A DNA stretch of 64,000 bases, taken from positions 3,736,001 to 3,800,000 of the forward strand of contig NC_008255.1 in NCBI RefSeq assembly GCF_000014145.1, written 5' to 3'. The position numbers and the translations under genes were made by a program. Each line of letters begins with the position of its first letter. Position 1 is the stretch's first letter. A model generated the notes under the pieces. That model did no database searches and was not told the DNA's origin. It saw only the letters and a list, made by a program, of their open reading frames with translations. Of the stretch, positions 35,262 to 44,891 are shown one piece after another. The stretch is from Cytophaga hutchinsonii ATCC 33406. GTDB taxonomy: Bacteria; Bacteroidota; Bacteroidia; Cytophagales; Cytophagaceae.

Positions 35262-36080
35262 ATGAAAAAAAGTTTTATAAGCCTTGCTCTTATTGCAGCT
35301 TTATTTGCCTGCGAAAATCCGAAAGAAAGCCCTACAGAAAAAGGTGCCGATTCATCTGATGTGATCCTTAACGATTCCACATCTTTAGGGGAGGTTAAAG
35401 AAATTGAACTTGTTCCGCTAAAGGATTCTCCTGAATTTTCAGATGCTATTTTAGAATTAAATGCACCTGAAGATGGCTCTGTTCAAAAGTCGAACAAAGT
35501 AACATTCAACTATGAAATAAAAAATTATCAATTAGCTAAACCTACGGTTGAAGGCTCTTGCGCGATCAGCTGTGCGAACTCAGATAAAGGACAGCATATT
35601 CACTTAATATTAAACAATGCACCTTATTTAGCTAAATACGAACCATCATTCACGGATAGCTTACCGGATGGGAATTACATTGCGTTATCTTTTCTTTCCC
35701 GTTCATACCACGAAAGCTTAAAGCATTTTGGCGCTTCTGATGTAAGACAGTTTACGGTTGGTAAAGTAGCAAAAGAAAAAATTGACCTTTCAAAGCCGAT
35801 GCTTTTTTACAGCAGACCTAAAGGAGAGTACAAAGGAAAAGATACTGAAAATGTATTATTGGATTTCTTCCTTACAAATACCGTTTTATCTGAAAAAGGT
35901 AATAAAGTACGTGCTACCATCAATGGTAAAACATTCCTTATTACAGACTGGAGAGGTTATATTCTTAAAGGGTTACCAATGGGTGAGTCAACAATCAAGT
36001 TAGAATTGCTTGATGCCTCAGAAAATCCGATCCCGGGTAAATACAATGTTGTTGAGCGTACCATTACGCTTACTAAATAA
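35262..36080 (+). CDS. Lipoprotein of unknown function
   Basis: A 272-residue lipoprotein: signal peptide with lipobox LFAC (Cys17), then a Pro/Glu/Asp-rich linker. The body seems to hold two related beta domains: the first with ILELNAPEDGS, GQHIHLILNNAPY and LPDGNYIALSF; the second with LLDFFLTNTVL, KVRATINGKTFLI and LPMGESTIKLELLD. The pattern of loss, ligand-like His-Ile-His and repeated beta fold suggests an outer-membrane or periplasmic binding protein, but no family name is certain. It converges on recO 10 bases away. Confidence 0.7.
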   Translation: MKKSFISLALIAALFACENPKESPTEKGADSSDVILNDSTSLGEVKEIELVPLKDSPEFSDAILELNAPEDGSVQKSNKVTFNYEIKNYQLAKPTVEGSCAISCANSDKGQHIHLILNNAPYLAKYEPSFTDSLPDGNYIALSFLSRSYHESLKHFGASDVRQFTVGKVAKEKIDLSKPMLFYSRPKGEYKGKDTENVLLDFFLTNTVLSEKGNKVRATINGKTFLITDWRGYILKGLPMGESTIKLELLDASENPIPGKYNVVERTITLTK

Positions 36081-36090
36081 TTCAGGTGTC

Positions 36091-36765
36091 TTATTCGAGC
36101 ACTTCACGCAACACACCGATGGAGTGCATATCACCAAAAGATTCTATTTGATTTTTATAAAAAGCAATCACTATATCCAAAGCCTCTCTTCGATGAACAT
36201 TTGTTGAAGAGAAGCTTTCGAAATAGGTATACTTCATACAATTTTCCAGGTACGTAATAATTTCAGCAGACGGTTTATACAAACTGTTTTCCCAAACACT
36301 TTTTGTTTCCTGCGGGAAAAATCCCAGATAAAAAGAGTAGCGCAGCATAAACGAAACGTGAAAATTCAATACGTTTTTTTCAATCTTATCTAATGCATGA
36401 AGGGAATGAAATAAAAAATCAAACAATTCCTGATTATCGGATTCTTCTTTTAATGTTTTTAACAGCAGTTCAGATAAAAAAATGGAGATGCTCGTTTTAT
36501 GTATGTCAAATGGAATTGAAAAATAGGGCTCAGCACAACGCATTTCTGAGATACGCTGTAAGCCATGATTGTTCTTATGATATACAACCATGTCTAATAA
36601 TGTTAAAGGCTGAAAAAGCGCAATTTTATTTTTTGCTTTTGCACTCCGCACGCTATTTATGATATAGGATTGCAGCCCGAATGCTTCTGTATATACTTTA
36701 GCGATAATAGACGTATCACTGTATTTAATATAATTTAAAACAATACCTTTTGTTTTATGAAGCAT
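36091..36765 (-). CDS. recO: DNA repair protein RecO
   Basis: Mediator that loads RecA with RecR and anneals DNA in the RecFOR recombination pathway. The 224-residue protein has the N-terminal OB fold beginning MLHKTKGIVLNYIKYSDTS, LFQPLTLLDMVVYH and LLLKTLKEE in the helical C-terminal part; the length is close to the usual 230-250. Its ATG shares one base with the porZ stop (TAATG), so it is translated from the porZ transcript. Confidence 0.92.
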   Translation of the reverse strand: MLHKTKGIVLNYIKYSDTSIIAKVYTEAFGLQSYIINSVRSAKAKNKIALFQPLTLLDMVVYHKNNHGLQRISEMRCAEPYFSIPFDIHKTSISIFLSELLLKTLKEESDNQELFDFLFHSLHALDKIEKNVLNFHVSFMLRYSFYLGFFPQETKSVWENSLYKPSAEIITYLENCMKYTYFESFSSTNVHRREALDIVIAFYKNQIESFGDMHSIGVLREVLE

Positions 36766-39035
36766 TATTGAACAATTGCTATTTTACCAACAAATTTTTC
36801 TTCCCCTTTATCGGTTGTGGCAAACACTAAATACATTCCTGTCTCTGCTTTAATGCCGGCATAATTAATCATGTTCCAGGTTGCAGTACCGCCATTCGAT
36901 TTTGCTTCGTAAAATAGTTTTCCCTGCATATCTGTAATTTTAACCATCACATTATCCTTTAGCCCTTCAATGGTTATTACACCGCTATACCCGGGGCGCA
37001 CCGGATTAGGGAAGATTTTAGCTTCACTGAAATCTTTGTTGCTTTCCGTAGCATCTGATCTGTATGAAATAATTCCTTTATCTGTAGCAATAAATACCTC
37101 ACCTGTGATCGCATGAATATCAATAGAAACAATATTGTTCGAATACAACGGGCTGTTATTAATTGTATAAAAGGCAAGTGCTTCTGTAAAATTATCATTG
37201 AATAACCACAAGCCTTCCGTTGTACCAACCCATTTACGGTTACCGCCATCTGATTTAATGCACGTAACATTTTTATCAAACAATACCCCAAACCCATTAT
37301 AAATAGGCGCAGAAAAAGATCCGGAAAAGGCTCTTGACGGATCATAAAATGCGGAAAGTCCCTGCTCACTTCCAACCCACACTACACCTTTCTGGTCAAT
37401 ATCTATACAGTTAATCCGATTACTTGGTAAGTTGCCTTGTGTGGAAGAGGTTGTAAAATAGCGCACCTGATTATTTTTTTCATTAAAGACAATCACGCCT
37501 TTATCCATTCCATTGGTTCCATAGCGCATCCATTTATTGCCAACCGAATCAATTTTTACTTGAAGTAAATACCTGCTTTCATTTTTAGACGTATTTAATG
37601 TGTAACTGGACCATACACCTTTTTTAGTCCGTGCGTACAAACTAGGCTGAAAAACCGGCGTGCCATAGGTTGCAAACCATACCGTGCCTTTAGAATCTAC
37701 ATCAATTCCCGTTACATTCATTGTTTTCATTGGGGTGTCTGTTGTATCGTGTCTGACAAAGGTATTAGGTTGCTGAAAACTGACATAACCATATCCAAAG
37801 GTGCCTACATACAAGGTATCATCAAAGGAATTGTAACTGGAAGTAAGGTTATCTCCAATGCCTGGCGGATAATTACTGTTGTACTGATCGTAACTTCTCC
37901 ATTTATCCTGCGCCTGAAACTCATAAAATCCATCCGGTCTGTATTGAGGAAAGTATACACTATTGTACCCTCCGCTATTTGCGATGATGGTATTTTTATA
38001 ATAATATAAATTGAACGTTGTAGTACTGGAAGGGCCGTTTAATTGAAAATACGAATAGGTATCACCTCCATTTTTACCGACTAATCCTTCGTTTACATCT
38101 GCCAGCCACAAATTTCCTTTACGATCATATATAGCTTCGCGTAAATTTTTAAATGAGTTTGTAGTAAAGACTTTTGTGTAGGTTGTAGGATTATCAATGG
38201 TATACAGATTGTTGTTGGCACAGACCAAAAGCTGGTTGTTTGATTTAATCAGGTTCCAGCAAGTGGATGTTGCATCCAGTGTCAATCCGATATTTTGCCA
38301 GGAACTTCCGTTCAACACAAAAACACCAATAGTAGAAACGCCTGCATAAATCCTTCCATTTAGTTCACCTACGGAACGTGACAGACTGGTAGAAATATTC
38401 GTGTATACTTTCCAGTTAACAAAATCCATTAAATTAATTCCCGGCTTATTGTAAGAGGCACTCATGATACCGTATTGTGTAGCCAGGAACACCGAGTCCT
38501 GAGTTGCATTGAGCACACAGGCATATACGATATTCGGCAATGCATTTATTCTTAAATTCATCCACGATTCTACAACTTCATTCCTAACCAGGTCAATCAC
38601 TGTAACGCCGTAGTCGCAGCAAACAAACGCTCTTGTTTTATATATGGTAATGTTGTTTATTTTTTTAGAGCCAACAATACTTGACCGGTAGATTACATCA
38701 AAATTTTCAAGCCGTCCGTTTTTAATGATATCTATATTTCCGCTGGTATAACCAATGAGTCCTGTATTCGTTTCTTCATTAAACCGGATAACCGAAATCT
38801 CATGTTCCGAAAGCCCGTCAATTTTTGACAGTGGTTCCATGGAATTTTCGGAAAGATCAAATGTAAAACTGCTTTTTGCTGAAGAGACATACAGCTTATT
38901 ATTTGCGTATGCGATGGTTGAAGCAGATTTTGAAGGCAAATGCGTTCGCCATACACCAATTGGGATATTTGAATTTGTCTGAGCAATACTACCCAATACG
39001 ATTATAAAAAGTGATAATGTAGCGAAAAGGCGCAT
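36765..39035 (-). CDS. porZ: PorZ, type IX secretion system surface protein
   Basis: Component of the T9SS attachment complex that, in Porphyromonas, delivers anionic LPS to secreted cargo. The 756-residue protein has a signal peptide ending near residue 18 and an N-terminal phrase IPIGVWRTHLPSKSASTIAY with LSKIDGLSEHEISVIRFNEE. Two beta-propeller domains follow, with repeats of the GTVWFATYGTPVF and GVVWVGSEQGLSAFYD type. The C-terminal about 80 residues (AKIFPNPVRPGYSGVITIEG to GMYLVFATTDKG) form a T9SS-type CTD, as PorZ has. It is coupled to recO, the usual neighbour in the phylum. Confidence 0.9.
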   Translation of the reverse strand: MRLFATLSLFIIVLGSIAQTNSNIPIGVWRTHLPSKSASTIAYANNKLYVSSAKSSFTFDLSENSMEPLSKIDGLSEHEISVIRFNEETNTGLIGYTSGNIDIIKNGRLENFDVIYRSSIVGSKKINNITIYKTRAFVCCDYGVTVIDLVRNEVVESWMNLRINALPNIVYACVLNATQDSVFLATQYGIMSASYNKPGINLMDFVNWKVYTNISTSLSRSVGELNGRIYAGVSTIGVFVLNGSSWQNIGLTLDATSTCWNLIKSNNQLLVCANNNLYTIDNPTTYTKVFTTNSFKNLREAIYDRKGNLWLADVNEGLVGKNGGDTYSYFQLNGPSSTTTFNLYYYKNTIIANSGGYNSVYFPQYRPDGFYEFQAQDKWRSYDQYNSNYPPGIGDNLTSSYNSFDDTLYVGTFGYGYVSFQQPNTFVRHDTTDTPMKTMNVTGIDVDSKGTVWFATYGTPVFQPSLYARTKKGVWSSYTLNTSKNESRYLLQVKIDSVGNKWMRYGTNGMDKGVIVFNEKNNQVRYFTTSSTQGNLPSNRINCIDIDQKGVVWVGSEQGLSAFYDPSRAFSGSFSAPIYNGFGVLFDKNVTCIKSDGGNRKWVGTTEGLWLFNDNFTEALAFYTINNSPLYSNNIVSIDIHAITGEVFIATDKGIISYRSDATESNKDFSEAKIFPNPVRPGYSGVITIEGLKDNVMVKITDMQGKLFYEAKSNGGTATWNMINYAGIKAETGMYLVFATTDKGEEKFVGKIAIVQ

Positions 39036-39124
39036 ACGAAGTTAATTTTAGACCTTTATTTAAAACGAATTTACAATTACTTTATGGTATTTGAATCAAA
39101 ATTATTTCTGTTAGAGTAAATTAT

Positions 39125-39154
39125 ACTTAAATAATTTCGTTAACTTATTTAAGT
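39125..39154. promoter_or_regulatory. Inverted repeat between divergent porZ and an unknown gene
   Basis: ACTTAAATAA (39125-39134) and TTATTTAAGT (39145-39154) form a perfect 10-bp inverted repeat with a 10-base spacer in the divergent region, about one helical turn apart. This geometry suits a dimeric regulator, but no factor can be named. Confidence 0.45.
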
Positions 39155-39183
39155 GACTTTTTTTCAAAATTGAATCTTCTAAT

Positions 39184-39191
39184 GTAACTTT
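39184..39191 (+). promoter_or_regulatory. Candidate -7 box upstream of an unknown gene
   Basis: TAACTTTG matches TAnnTTTG and lies 25 bases before the ATG at 39217. No TTG is found at the usual distance upstream. Confidence 0.45.
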
Positions 39192-39216
39192 GATAAACTT
39201 AACCGAATATACCGAT

Positions 39217-40293
39217 ATGAGCCAACTTCAATTAGATAAACCTACGATACAATCTTACGGAGTTGCCCTTTCTGAGAAACTAACAACTGATTTTTTTTCA
39301 TCAAAAGACGTTATTAAAGGGGAAGAAATTGTTCGGTTTACAGATATCGAACAGTTGAATTTTTTCATTTTAATGAATTTGTTTGACCGCTGGAAAGAGG
39401 AGATAAACAGACTTAAAAGCCCTTATTTTAATTACGAAGAAGAAGAAGTTTCCCTTGCATTAAAATCATTTGTCAATAAAGTTTCCAGACATATTGCTGT
39501 ACGCAAAGAGTTTTTCAAACCGCTTGTACAAAAAGCAATTGTTGATACACTTACCTATTTAATCAGCCCTGTAGAATTCATTGAACAGGAATTTGGCAAA
39601 ATCGATCAGCTTTCAAAATCGGATCTGGCAGATAAACAAAAGTTCTTTAAATTATATAAAGATACCATTACGCTTTGGTTTGAAAAGATAGAACAGTCTT
39701 CCAAAGAATTTTTTTCTGCCAAAGAAATTATTGACTTATACAAAGCTTCAGCACCGCGTCAGCATACCGTTCAATATTCAGATCCGGTTGTAGACAAATT
39801 CAATCAGTTATTAAAATTGAACATTGCTGTTGCAGCTTCGCAACAAGCGAATGTTGACCGGTTATATAAAATAACGCCTGCAGAAACTGCTTCCGTCAAC
39901 GAAACGCCGCTTCCTGCTGGCTCTGAACAGCCAGTAACTAAAATTCCGGAAAACAGGATCAGTCAGCAGTTTTCTAAGCCCGCCTTAACGCTTAACGAAG
40001 AATTAAGACAAGGATCTACTGTAGGTACTTCTATTGCCGAGCGATTAAGTAAAAGTAAAATTGAAGACATTAAATCGTCGATTCCATTAAACCTGAAATT
40101 TTTATTTATTAATGTTTTATTTGACGGTAAGGTTATTGAGTACAATGAAGCATTGGCGCATATTGAAGAATGCTCTGATTTTGAAACGGCTCAGCAGGTA
40201 TTAATCGAAAAATACAGCAAGAAAAATAAATGGGATATGCATACGGAAGAAAAAAATGAATTCTTCCAGATCATAGAACGGAAGTTCTATTAA
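39217..40293 (+). CDS. Unknown helical cytoplasmic protein
   Basis: I do not recognise it. Start ATG 39217 (MSQLQLDKPTIQSYGVALS) is preferred over an in-frame TTG at 39190 that overlaps the likely promoter; this gives 358 residues. The protein lacks a signal peptide, is largely helical, and has two halves: residues about 20-190 (many Phe/Lys/Glu, LNFFILMNLFDRWKEEINRL) and a C-terminal region (KSSIPLNLKFLFINVLFDG) after a low-complexity linker. It is divergent from porZ and followed by a terminator. Confidence 0.65.
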   Translation: MSQLQLDKPTIQSYGVALSEKLTTDFFSSKDVIKGEEIVRFTDIEQLNFFILMNLFDRWKEEINRLKSPYFNYEEEEVSLALKSFVNKVSRHIAVRKEFFKPLVQKAIVDTLTYLISPVEFIEQEFGKIDQLSKSDLADKQKFFKLYKDTITLWFEKIEQSSKEFFSAKEIIDLYKASAPRQHTVQYSDPVVDKFNQLLKLNIAVAASQQANVDRLYKITPAETASVNETPLPAGSEQPVTKIPENRISQQFSKPALTLNEELRQGSTVGTSIAERLSKSKIEDIKSSIPLNLKFLFINVLFDGKVIEYNEALAHIEECSDFETAQQVLIEKYSKKNKWDMHTEEKNEFFQIIERKFY

Positions 40294-40316
40294 TCCTGAA
40301 CGCTTCTAAAAAAAAC

Positions 40317-40344
40317 AAAACCCGGACCAATTGATCCGGGTTTT
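40317..40344. terminator. Terminator between the unknown gene and rodA
   Basis: AAAACCCGGA (40317-40326) and TCCGGGTTTT (40335-40344) form a perfect 10-bp stem with an 8-base loop and T tract on the plus strand; A residues on the other side let it serve the convergent rodA operon too. Confidence 0.88.
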
Positions 40345-40370
40345 GTTTTTATGTGTGTGCTGATTATTTT

Positions 40371-41675
40371 TTAATGGCCCGCCAATACCTGACCTCTATG
40401 TGAATCAAGCTTCAGAAAAACAAACAGTAATATTGTAAACGACCAAAGTGAAGAGCCCCCGTAACTAAAGAAAGGAAGCGGTATCCCGATAACAGGGAAT
40501 AAACCGATGGTCATACCAATATTCACCATAAAGTGGAACAGGATAATACTTGCTACGCTGTACCCATATATTCTGGAAAAACTATCCTTTTGGCGTTCCG
40601 CTAAAAAGACAAGCCGCATCATAAAGAGCACATACAGTATAATCAGAATGGTACTGCCAAACCAGCCGTGCTCTTCACCTATTGTACAGAAAATAAAATC
40701 TGTGCTTTGTTCCGGCACGAAGTCAAATTTGGTTTGTGTTCCTTCCAGGAAGCCTTTTCCAAAAAAATCACCTGAGCCGATGGCTATCTTTGATTGGTGT
40801 ACGTGGTAACCCACATCACGAATGTCAAGTTCGGTATCAAACAATACCATGATCCGGTTTCGCTGGTGTTCCTGAAGTATTTCAAAAAAGATTTTATGTA
40901 CGCCAAAAACAAAGCCCACACTCATAGCAAATATCAGTAAGATTATGCTTAACCGGTTCAGCAATTGTTTGCGGGTCATTCTTAACCGGTTGATCAGGAA
41001 ATACGCAATGATCAATCCGAATAAAATTCCCAGACCGATTAAAATTGGTTTAACGCCTACAGCCAGTGTCAGCACAAACAACAATGTAACAAAAACGCCG
41101 ATCAATAAAAGCGTACCCGGCAACCCTTCCCGGTACATAACCAAAATAAATGCGGAGAATACCAACATACCTCCGGTTTCATTTTGTAATAGAATTAATG
41201 CACATGGAATACCTAATAGTATAGCTGCTTTCAGCATGGTATCCAGGCGTTGAATGTTTGTATTTATATTTCCCAGAAAACGGGCCAACGCTAATGCCGT
41301 TGTGAATTTTGCAAATTCTGCGGGCTGTACCCGTACAATTCCCAAATCAAGCCAGGAGCGCGATCCGTTCACTTCTGTACCGATGAAAATGGTTGCAAGA
41401 AGAATAAGCATGGACAATACATAAAAAATATACGAGAAGGTAGAATAGAATTTATAATCAATAACCAATATAGCTACAATCAGCAGGAATGCCCCGCCGA
41501 TCCACATAAGCTGCTTGCCGGAGTTGATCGAAAAATCAAAGATATTGCTTACCGCTTCCGGGTCGTATACAACGGCATAAATATTCAGCCATCCTAAGAA
41601 TACAAACAGGATGTAGAACCCAACGGCTATCCAGTCGAGGTTATTGGTGATATTTATTTTATCGTCGGAGCGCAT
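40371..41675 (-). CDS. rodA: Rod-shape-determining peptidoglycan polymerase RodA
   Basis: SEDS-family glycosyltransferase that polymerises lipid II into glycan strands during cylindrical growth, with PBP2. The 434-residue integral membrane protein has ten or so membrane segments and the SEDS motifs NGSRSWLDLGIVRVQPAEFAKF, FVPEQSTDFIFCTIGEE and GIPLPFFSYGGSSLW. It is the last gene of the mreB-mreC-mreD-mrdA-rodA operon, and its ATG shares one base with the mrdA stop (TAATG). Confidence 0.96.
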   Translation of the reverse strand: MRSDDKINITNNLDWIAVGFYILFVFLGWLNIYAVVYDPEAVSNIFDFSINSGKQLMWIGGAFLLIVAILVIDYKFYSTFSYIFYVLSMLILLATIFIGTEVNGSRSWLDLGIVRVQPAEFAKFTTALALARFLGNINTNIQRLDTMLKAAILLGIPCALILLQNETGGMLVFSAFILVMYREGLPGTLLLIGVFVTLLFVLTLAVGVKPILIGLGILFGLIIAYFLINRLRMTRKQLLNRLSIILLIFAMSVGFVFGVHKIFFEILQEHQRNRIMVLFDTELDIRDVGYHVHQSKIAIGSGDFFGKGFLEGTQTKFDFVPEQSTDFIFCTIGEEHGWFGSTILIILYVLFMMRLVFLAERQKDSFSRIYGYSVASIILFHFMVNIGMTIGLFPVIGIPLPFFSYGGSSLWSFTILLFVFLKLDSHRGQVLAGH

Positions 41676-43513
41676 TAAGGTTTTACTTTAACTTTATGCA
41701 ATAAATTTTTATTCAGAATCATATCTTCCAGAGGTTTTCTGGTGATTGTATCCTTTAAGTATTTTTCAATCATTAAATGAGCGATCGGTGCTGCTGTCAT
41801 GGCACCAAAGCCGGCATTTTCAACATAGACAGCAATGGCAATTTTAGGTTCCTTTTTAGGAGCAAATGCAATGTATACAGAGTGGTCATCACCATGCGGG
41901 TTTTCAGCCGTACCGGTTTTTCCGCAAATATCAATATCCTTTATTTTTAGCCAATACGCCGTACCGCCCAAAACTACCTGCTCCATACCATCAATAATGG
42001 GTTCAAAATATTTCGGTTCAACAGACGTTACATGTTTGTTTTTATATTCTTCTAATATGTGACCATCCTTACCTATGGATTTGATAAAGTGCGGAGTTAT
42101 GTACCAGCCTTTATTAGCAATCAATGCAGCAAGGTTGGCCATCTGAATCGGCACAACATTTATTTCTCCCTGACCGATACTTAATGAATAAATGGTTGAA
42201 AATTTCCAGTGCAGATCACCATAGATTTTATCGTAGTATGCATTACTCGGAATGTTTCCGCTTTTTGAACTTGGAAGATCCACCAGCATTTTTTGTCCGA
42301 AACCTAAGGTCAGCATATTGTGGCGCCACTCATCAAAATTGATTTCGGTGTCTTTAAACTTATTCGGATTTTTATCCTGGCTGATCATTTTTTTGTAGAC
42401 CATATAAAAATATGGGTTACACGACCATTGTATAGCCCCTCTCAAGTCCTGCGGAGACGGGTGGTTGTGGCAATTCACCAATGTTTTATCACACGGGAAA
42501 CGACTCTTGTCTGTGATCACACCTTCCTGCAAAGCTACTGCAGCCTGCGCCAGTTTAAAGATTGAACCCGGCGGATACATGGCCATAAGCGGCCTGTTGA
42601 ATAATGGCTTATAGGGATCTTTTTCTAATTCTTTATAATTCGCGGAATATTTTCTTCCCGTTAATAAATTAGGATCATAGGTAGGCGAAGAAATAAACGC
42701 TAATATTTCCCCTGTCTGCGGTTCAATAGCCACTACACAGCCAATTTTATTTTGCAGTAATTTTTCGCCGTACTGCTGCAGATCAATATCAAACGTAGAA
42801 ATTAAATTTTCCCCGGGTGCTGAAATCGTATCGAATACGCCGCCTCTGTATTTTCCTTTCAATACACCATGTACATCTTTCATGATATATTTTACGCCTC
42901 GTTTACCTCGCAGTTCTTTTTCGTAATACAATTCTAAACCGCTTTGCCCGATGTAATCTCCTTGCTTGTAATATCCATCGCTTTGCTTTTCCAATGCTTT
43001 CGGACCAATTTCACCTATATAGCCCAAGGCGTTTGCTGCCGAAGCATACGAATACGAACGTACGGTACGTGCCTGTGTATACAGGCCCGGATAATCATTC
43101 ATGTAATCCTGAATGTGTGCGAAATCTTCTAAGGATAATTGTTTAAAAAGTGTTTGCGGTTTGTTTCTGCTGTACCCGATATTTTTTTTCGGATTTTTAA
43201 TATCAACCATCAGCTTTTTAAACTCCTCAGGAGTTATACCAAAACGGTTGCAGAATAAAACAGTATCAGTTAATTTAAACTCTTTTGTAACAACGGTAAT
43301 ATCAAATACTGGTGTATTGAATACCAGCAAATCTCCATTGCGGTCATATATCAAACCACGGTAGGGATAATCCACTACCTTTTCGATTGCATTTATTTCA
43401 GCCTCGATTTTATAAGACGAATCTAATACCTGAAGGAAAAACAGACGGATTACATAAATCAATCCGATTGCAACCATGATTGCCTGAACAACCAATTTTC
43501 TTTCCTGCAGCAT
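41675..43513 (-). CDS. mrdA: Penicillin-binding protein 2
   Basis: Transpeptidase that cross-links peptidoglycan in the elongasome with RodA. The 612-residue protein has a membrane anchor at about 8-28, a pedestal region with GLIYDRNGDLLVFN, and the transpeptidase domain with the SxxK serine in MYPPGSIFKLAQAA (about residue 316), SxN in QWSCNPYFY and KTGTAENPHG. It lies between mreD and rodA. Confidence 0.96.
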   Translation of the reverse strand: MLQERKLVVQAIMVAIGLIYVIRLFFLQVLDSSYKIEAEINAIEKVVDYPYRGLIYDRNGDLLVFNTPVFDITVVTKEFKLTDTVLFCNRFGITPEEFKKLMVDIKNPKKNIGYSRNKPQTLFKQLSLEDFAHIQDYMNDYPGLYTQARTVRSYSYASAANALGYIGEIGPKALEKQSDGYYKQGDYIGQSGLELYYEKELRGKRGVKYIMKDVHGVLKGKYRGGVFDTISAPGENLISTFDIDLQQYGEKLLQNKIGCVVAIEPQTGEILAFISSPTYDPNLLTGRKYSANYKELEKDPYKPLFNRPLMAMYPPGSIFKLAQAAVALQEGVITDKSRFPCDKTLVNCHNHPSPQDLRGAIQWSCNPYFYMVYKKMISQDKNPNKFKDTEINFDEWRHNMLTLGFGQKMLVDLPSSKSGNIPSNAYYDKIYGDLHWKFSTIYSLSIGQGEINVVPIQMANLAALIANKGWYITPHFIKSIGKDGHILEEYKNKHVTSVEPKYFEPIIDGMEQVVLGGTAYWLKIKDIDICGKTGTAENPHGDDHSVYIAFAPKKEPKIAIAVYVENAGFGAMTAAPIAHLMIEKYLKDTITRKPLEDMILNKNLLHKVKVKP

Positions 43514-43518
43514 AAACG

Positions 43519-44040
43519 TTACCGGGAGTTGTGTCTATACAAAAATAAAAACTGATACAATATCACCGCAATAAGCGTAAGCATGGTGGTAGAGATAATT
43601 TTCAAAAAGGTAACACCAAAATGTGTTGAGCCTAATGATTCAATTAAAAAAACAACCGTTGTGTGAATGAGTATTAATATAAATGCATAGATGGCATGCC
43701 ACTGAATACCCATGTTGAAAATATTAACCGATTCAAACGAATCATAGCCGCCTTGCGGGCTCAATAGCCTTACAACAGACGGACGCACATACATGATCAG
43801 CAATGCGGCTGACGTATGTACACCTGGCGTGTTAAAGAAAATATCTATTGCAAAGGTATAGGCAAATGTAATAAACAGCAATGCCAGTCTGGGCAGATAA
43901 AAAGGCAATTGAATGATGAAACCTATATAAATAAAACAGGCTGCAACATCCCATAGGGCCGTTGTTCTGAATACCAATACCTGCAGCAAGTATATTAAAA
44001 GTGCCTGAACGAATTGCTTTATTATATCCGTTACATTCAT
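43519..44040 (-). CDS. mreD: Rod shape-determining protein MreD
   Basis: Small integral membrane protein of the elongasome. The 173 residues hold five or six hydrophobic segments (LLIYLLQVLVF, LLFITFAYTFAIDIFF, AFILILIHTTVVFLI and others) and few charges, as in other MreD. The assignment rests on membrane topology and order: mreC overlaps its start by ATGA, and mrdA follows 5 bases after its stop. Confidence 0.88.
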   Translation of the reverse strand: MNVTDIIKQFVQALLIYLLQVLVFRTTALWDVAACFIYIGFIIQLPFYLPRLALLFITFAYTFAIDIFFNTPGVHTSAALLIMYVRPSVVRLLSPQGGYDSFESVNIFNMGIQWHAIYAFILILIHTTVVFLIESLGSTHFGVTFLKIISTTMLTLIAVILYQFLFLYRHNSR

Positions 44041-44876
44041 TGTTTCATATCTTTTACGAATGGAGCTTCCAGGCTATCCTTTTCCTGTTTCAATGAATTG
44101 TTTATAATGAAAACATAATCCATTGCGGTGAAATCTGTTGCGAGCTTCACATCGATTGTCCAGTAAGCCCCGCCTTCTTCAACAACATTTTGTATAACAC
44201 CTACCAACAAACCTTCCGGGAACAAGCTTTCTTTATATCCGGAGGTCACTACGGTGTCTCCTATTTTAATTTTATGGTGGCGGCCAACATTGGTGAAGCG
44301 TACATTGTTGGGATTTTTACCGCCCCATTCAATGATCCCGTCAGCCTTTGTATTTTTAATCCGGGCAGAAACAGACCACTTGGTATTGAGGATAGAAATT
44401 GCTGTAGAGAAATTTTCTGAACAGGCTTTTATTTGTCCCGCTATGCCATTTGGCGAGATGACACCCATACCGATAGCGACTCCATCGTGTGTACCTTTAT
44501 CCAGTGTGAAGAAATTATTTGCGTAGATGGTATTATTATTAATAACGCGTGCTACAGATACGTTAAACTGTTTCACTTTTAAGATCGGAACGGATGTGTC
44601 AGCGTTTATTTTATTTTTCTGCAGTTCAATAAATAATTGGTTTTTCAGCTCGGCATTCTGCTTTGCTAAATCTTCATTGATCTGCGTCAGATTAAAATAT
44701 CCTGTAACCGCTTTATCCATTTCAAGTGTTTTACCAACTACATTTTTAGATGTGCTGAAATAAGCGGCGCCCTGATATGGATTATAACGTACAATACATC
44801 CTAAACAAAAGAGTTCCAGGCATACAAATACCAGGAACACTCTTAAGTTAATAATAAATTGGAGTAAGCGATACAT
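44037..44876 (-). CDS. mreC: Rod shape-determining protein MreC
   Basis: Bitopic scaffold of the elongasome that activates PBP2-RodA. The 279-residue protein has one N-terminal membrane segment (about 8-29), a coiled coil (about 63-90, TQINEDLAKQNAELKNQLF) and the double beta-barrel domain with NNTIYANNFFTLDKGTHDG, GMGVISPNGIAGQI and GDTVVTSGYKESLFPEGLLVG. It follows mreB by 15 bases and overlaps mreD by ATGA. Confidence 0.94.
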   Translation of the reverse strand: MYRLLQFIINLRVFLVFVCLELFCLGCIVRYNPYQGAAYFSTSKNVVGKTLEMDKAVTGYFNLTQINEDLAKQNAELKNQLFIELQKNKINADTSVPILKVKQFNVSVARVINNNTIYANNFFTLDKGTHDGVAIGMGVISPNGIAGQIKACSENFSTAISILNTKWSVSARIKNTKADGIIEWGGKNPNNVRFTNVGRHHKIKIGDTVVTSGYKESLFPEGLLVGVIQNVVEEGGAYWTIDVKLATDFTAMDYVFIINNSLKQEKDSLEAPFVKDMKQ

Positions 44877-44891
44877 CTGAGATTACTAAGA

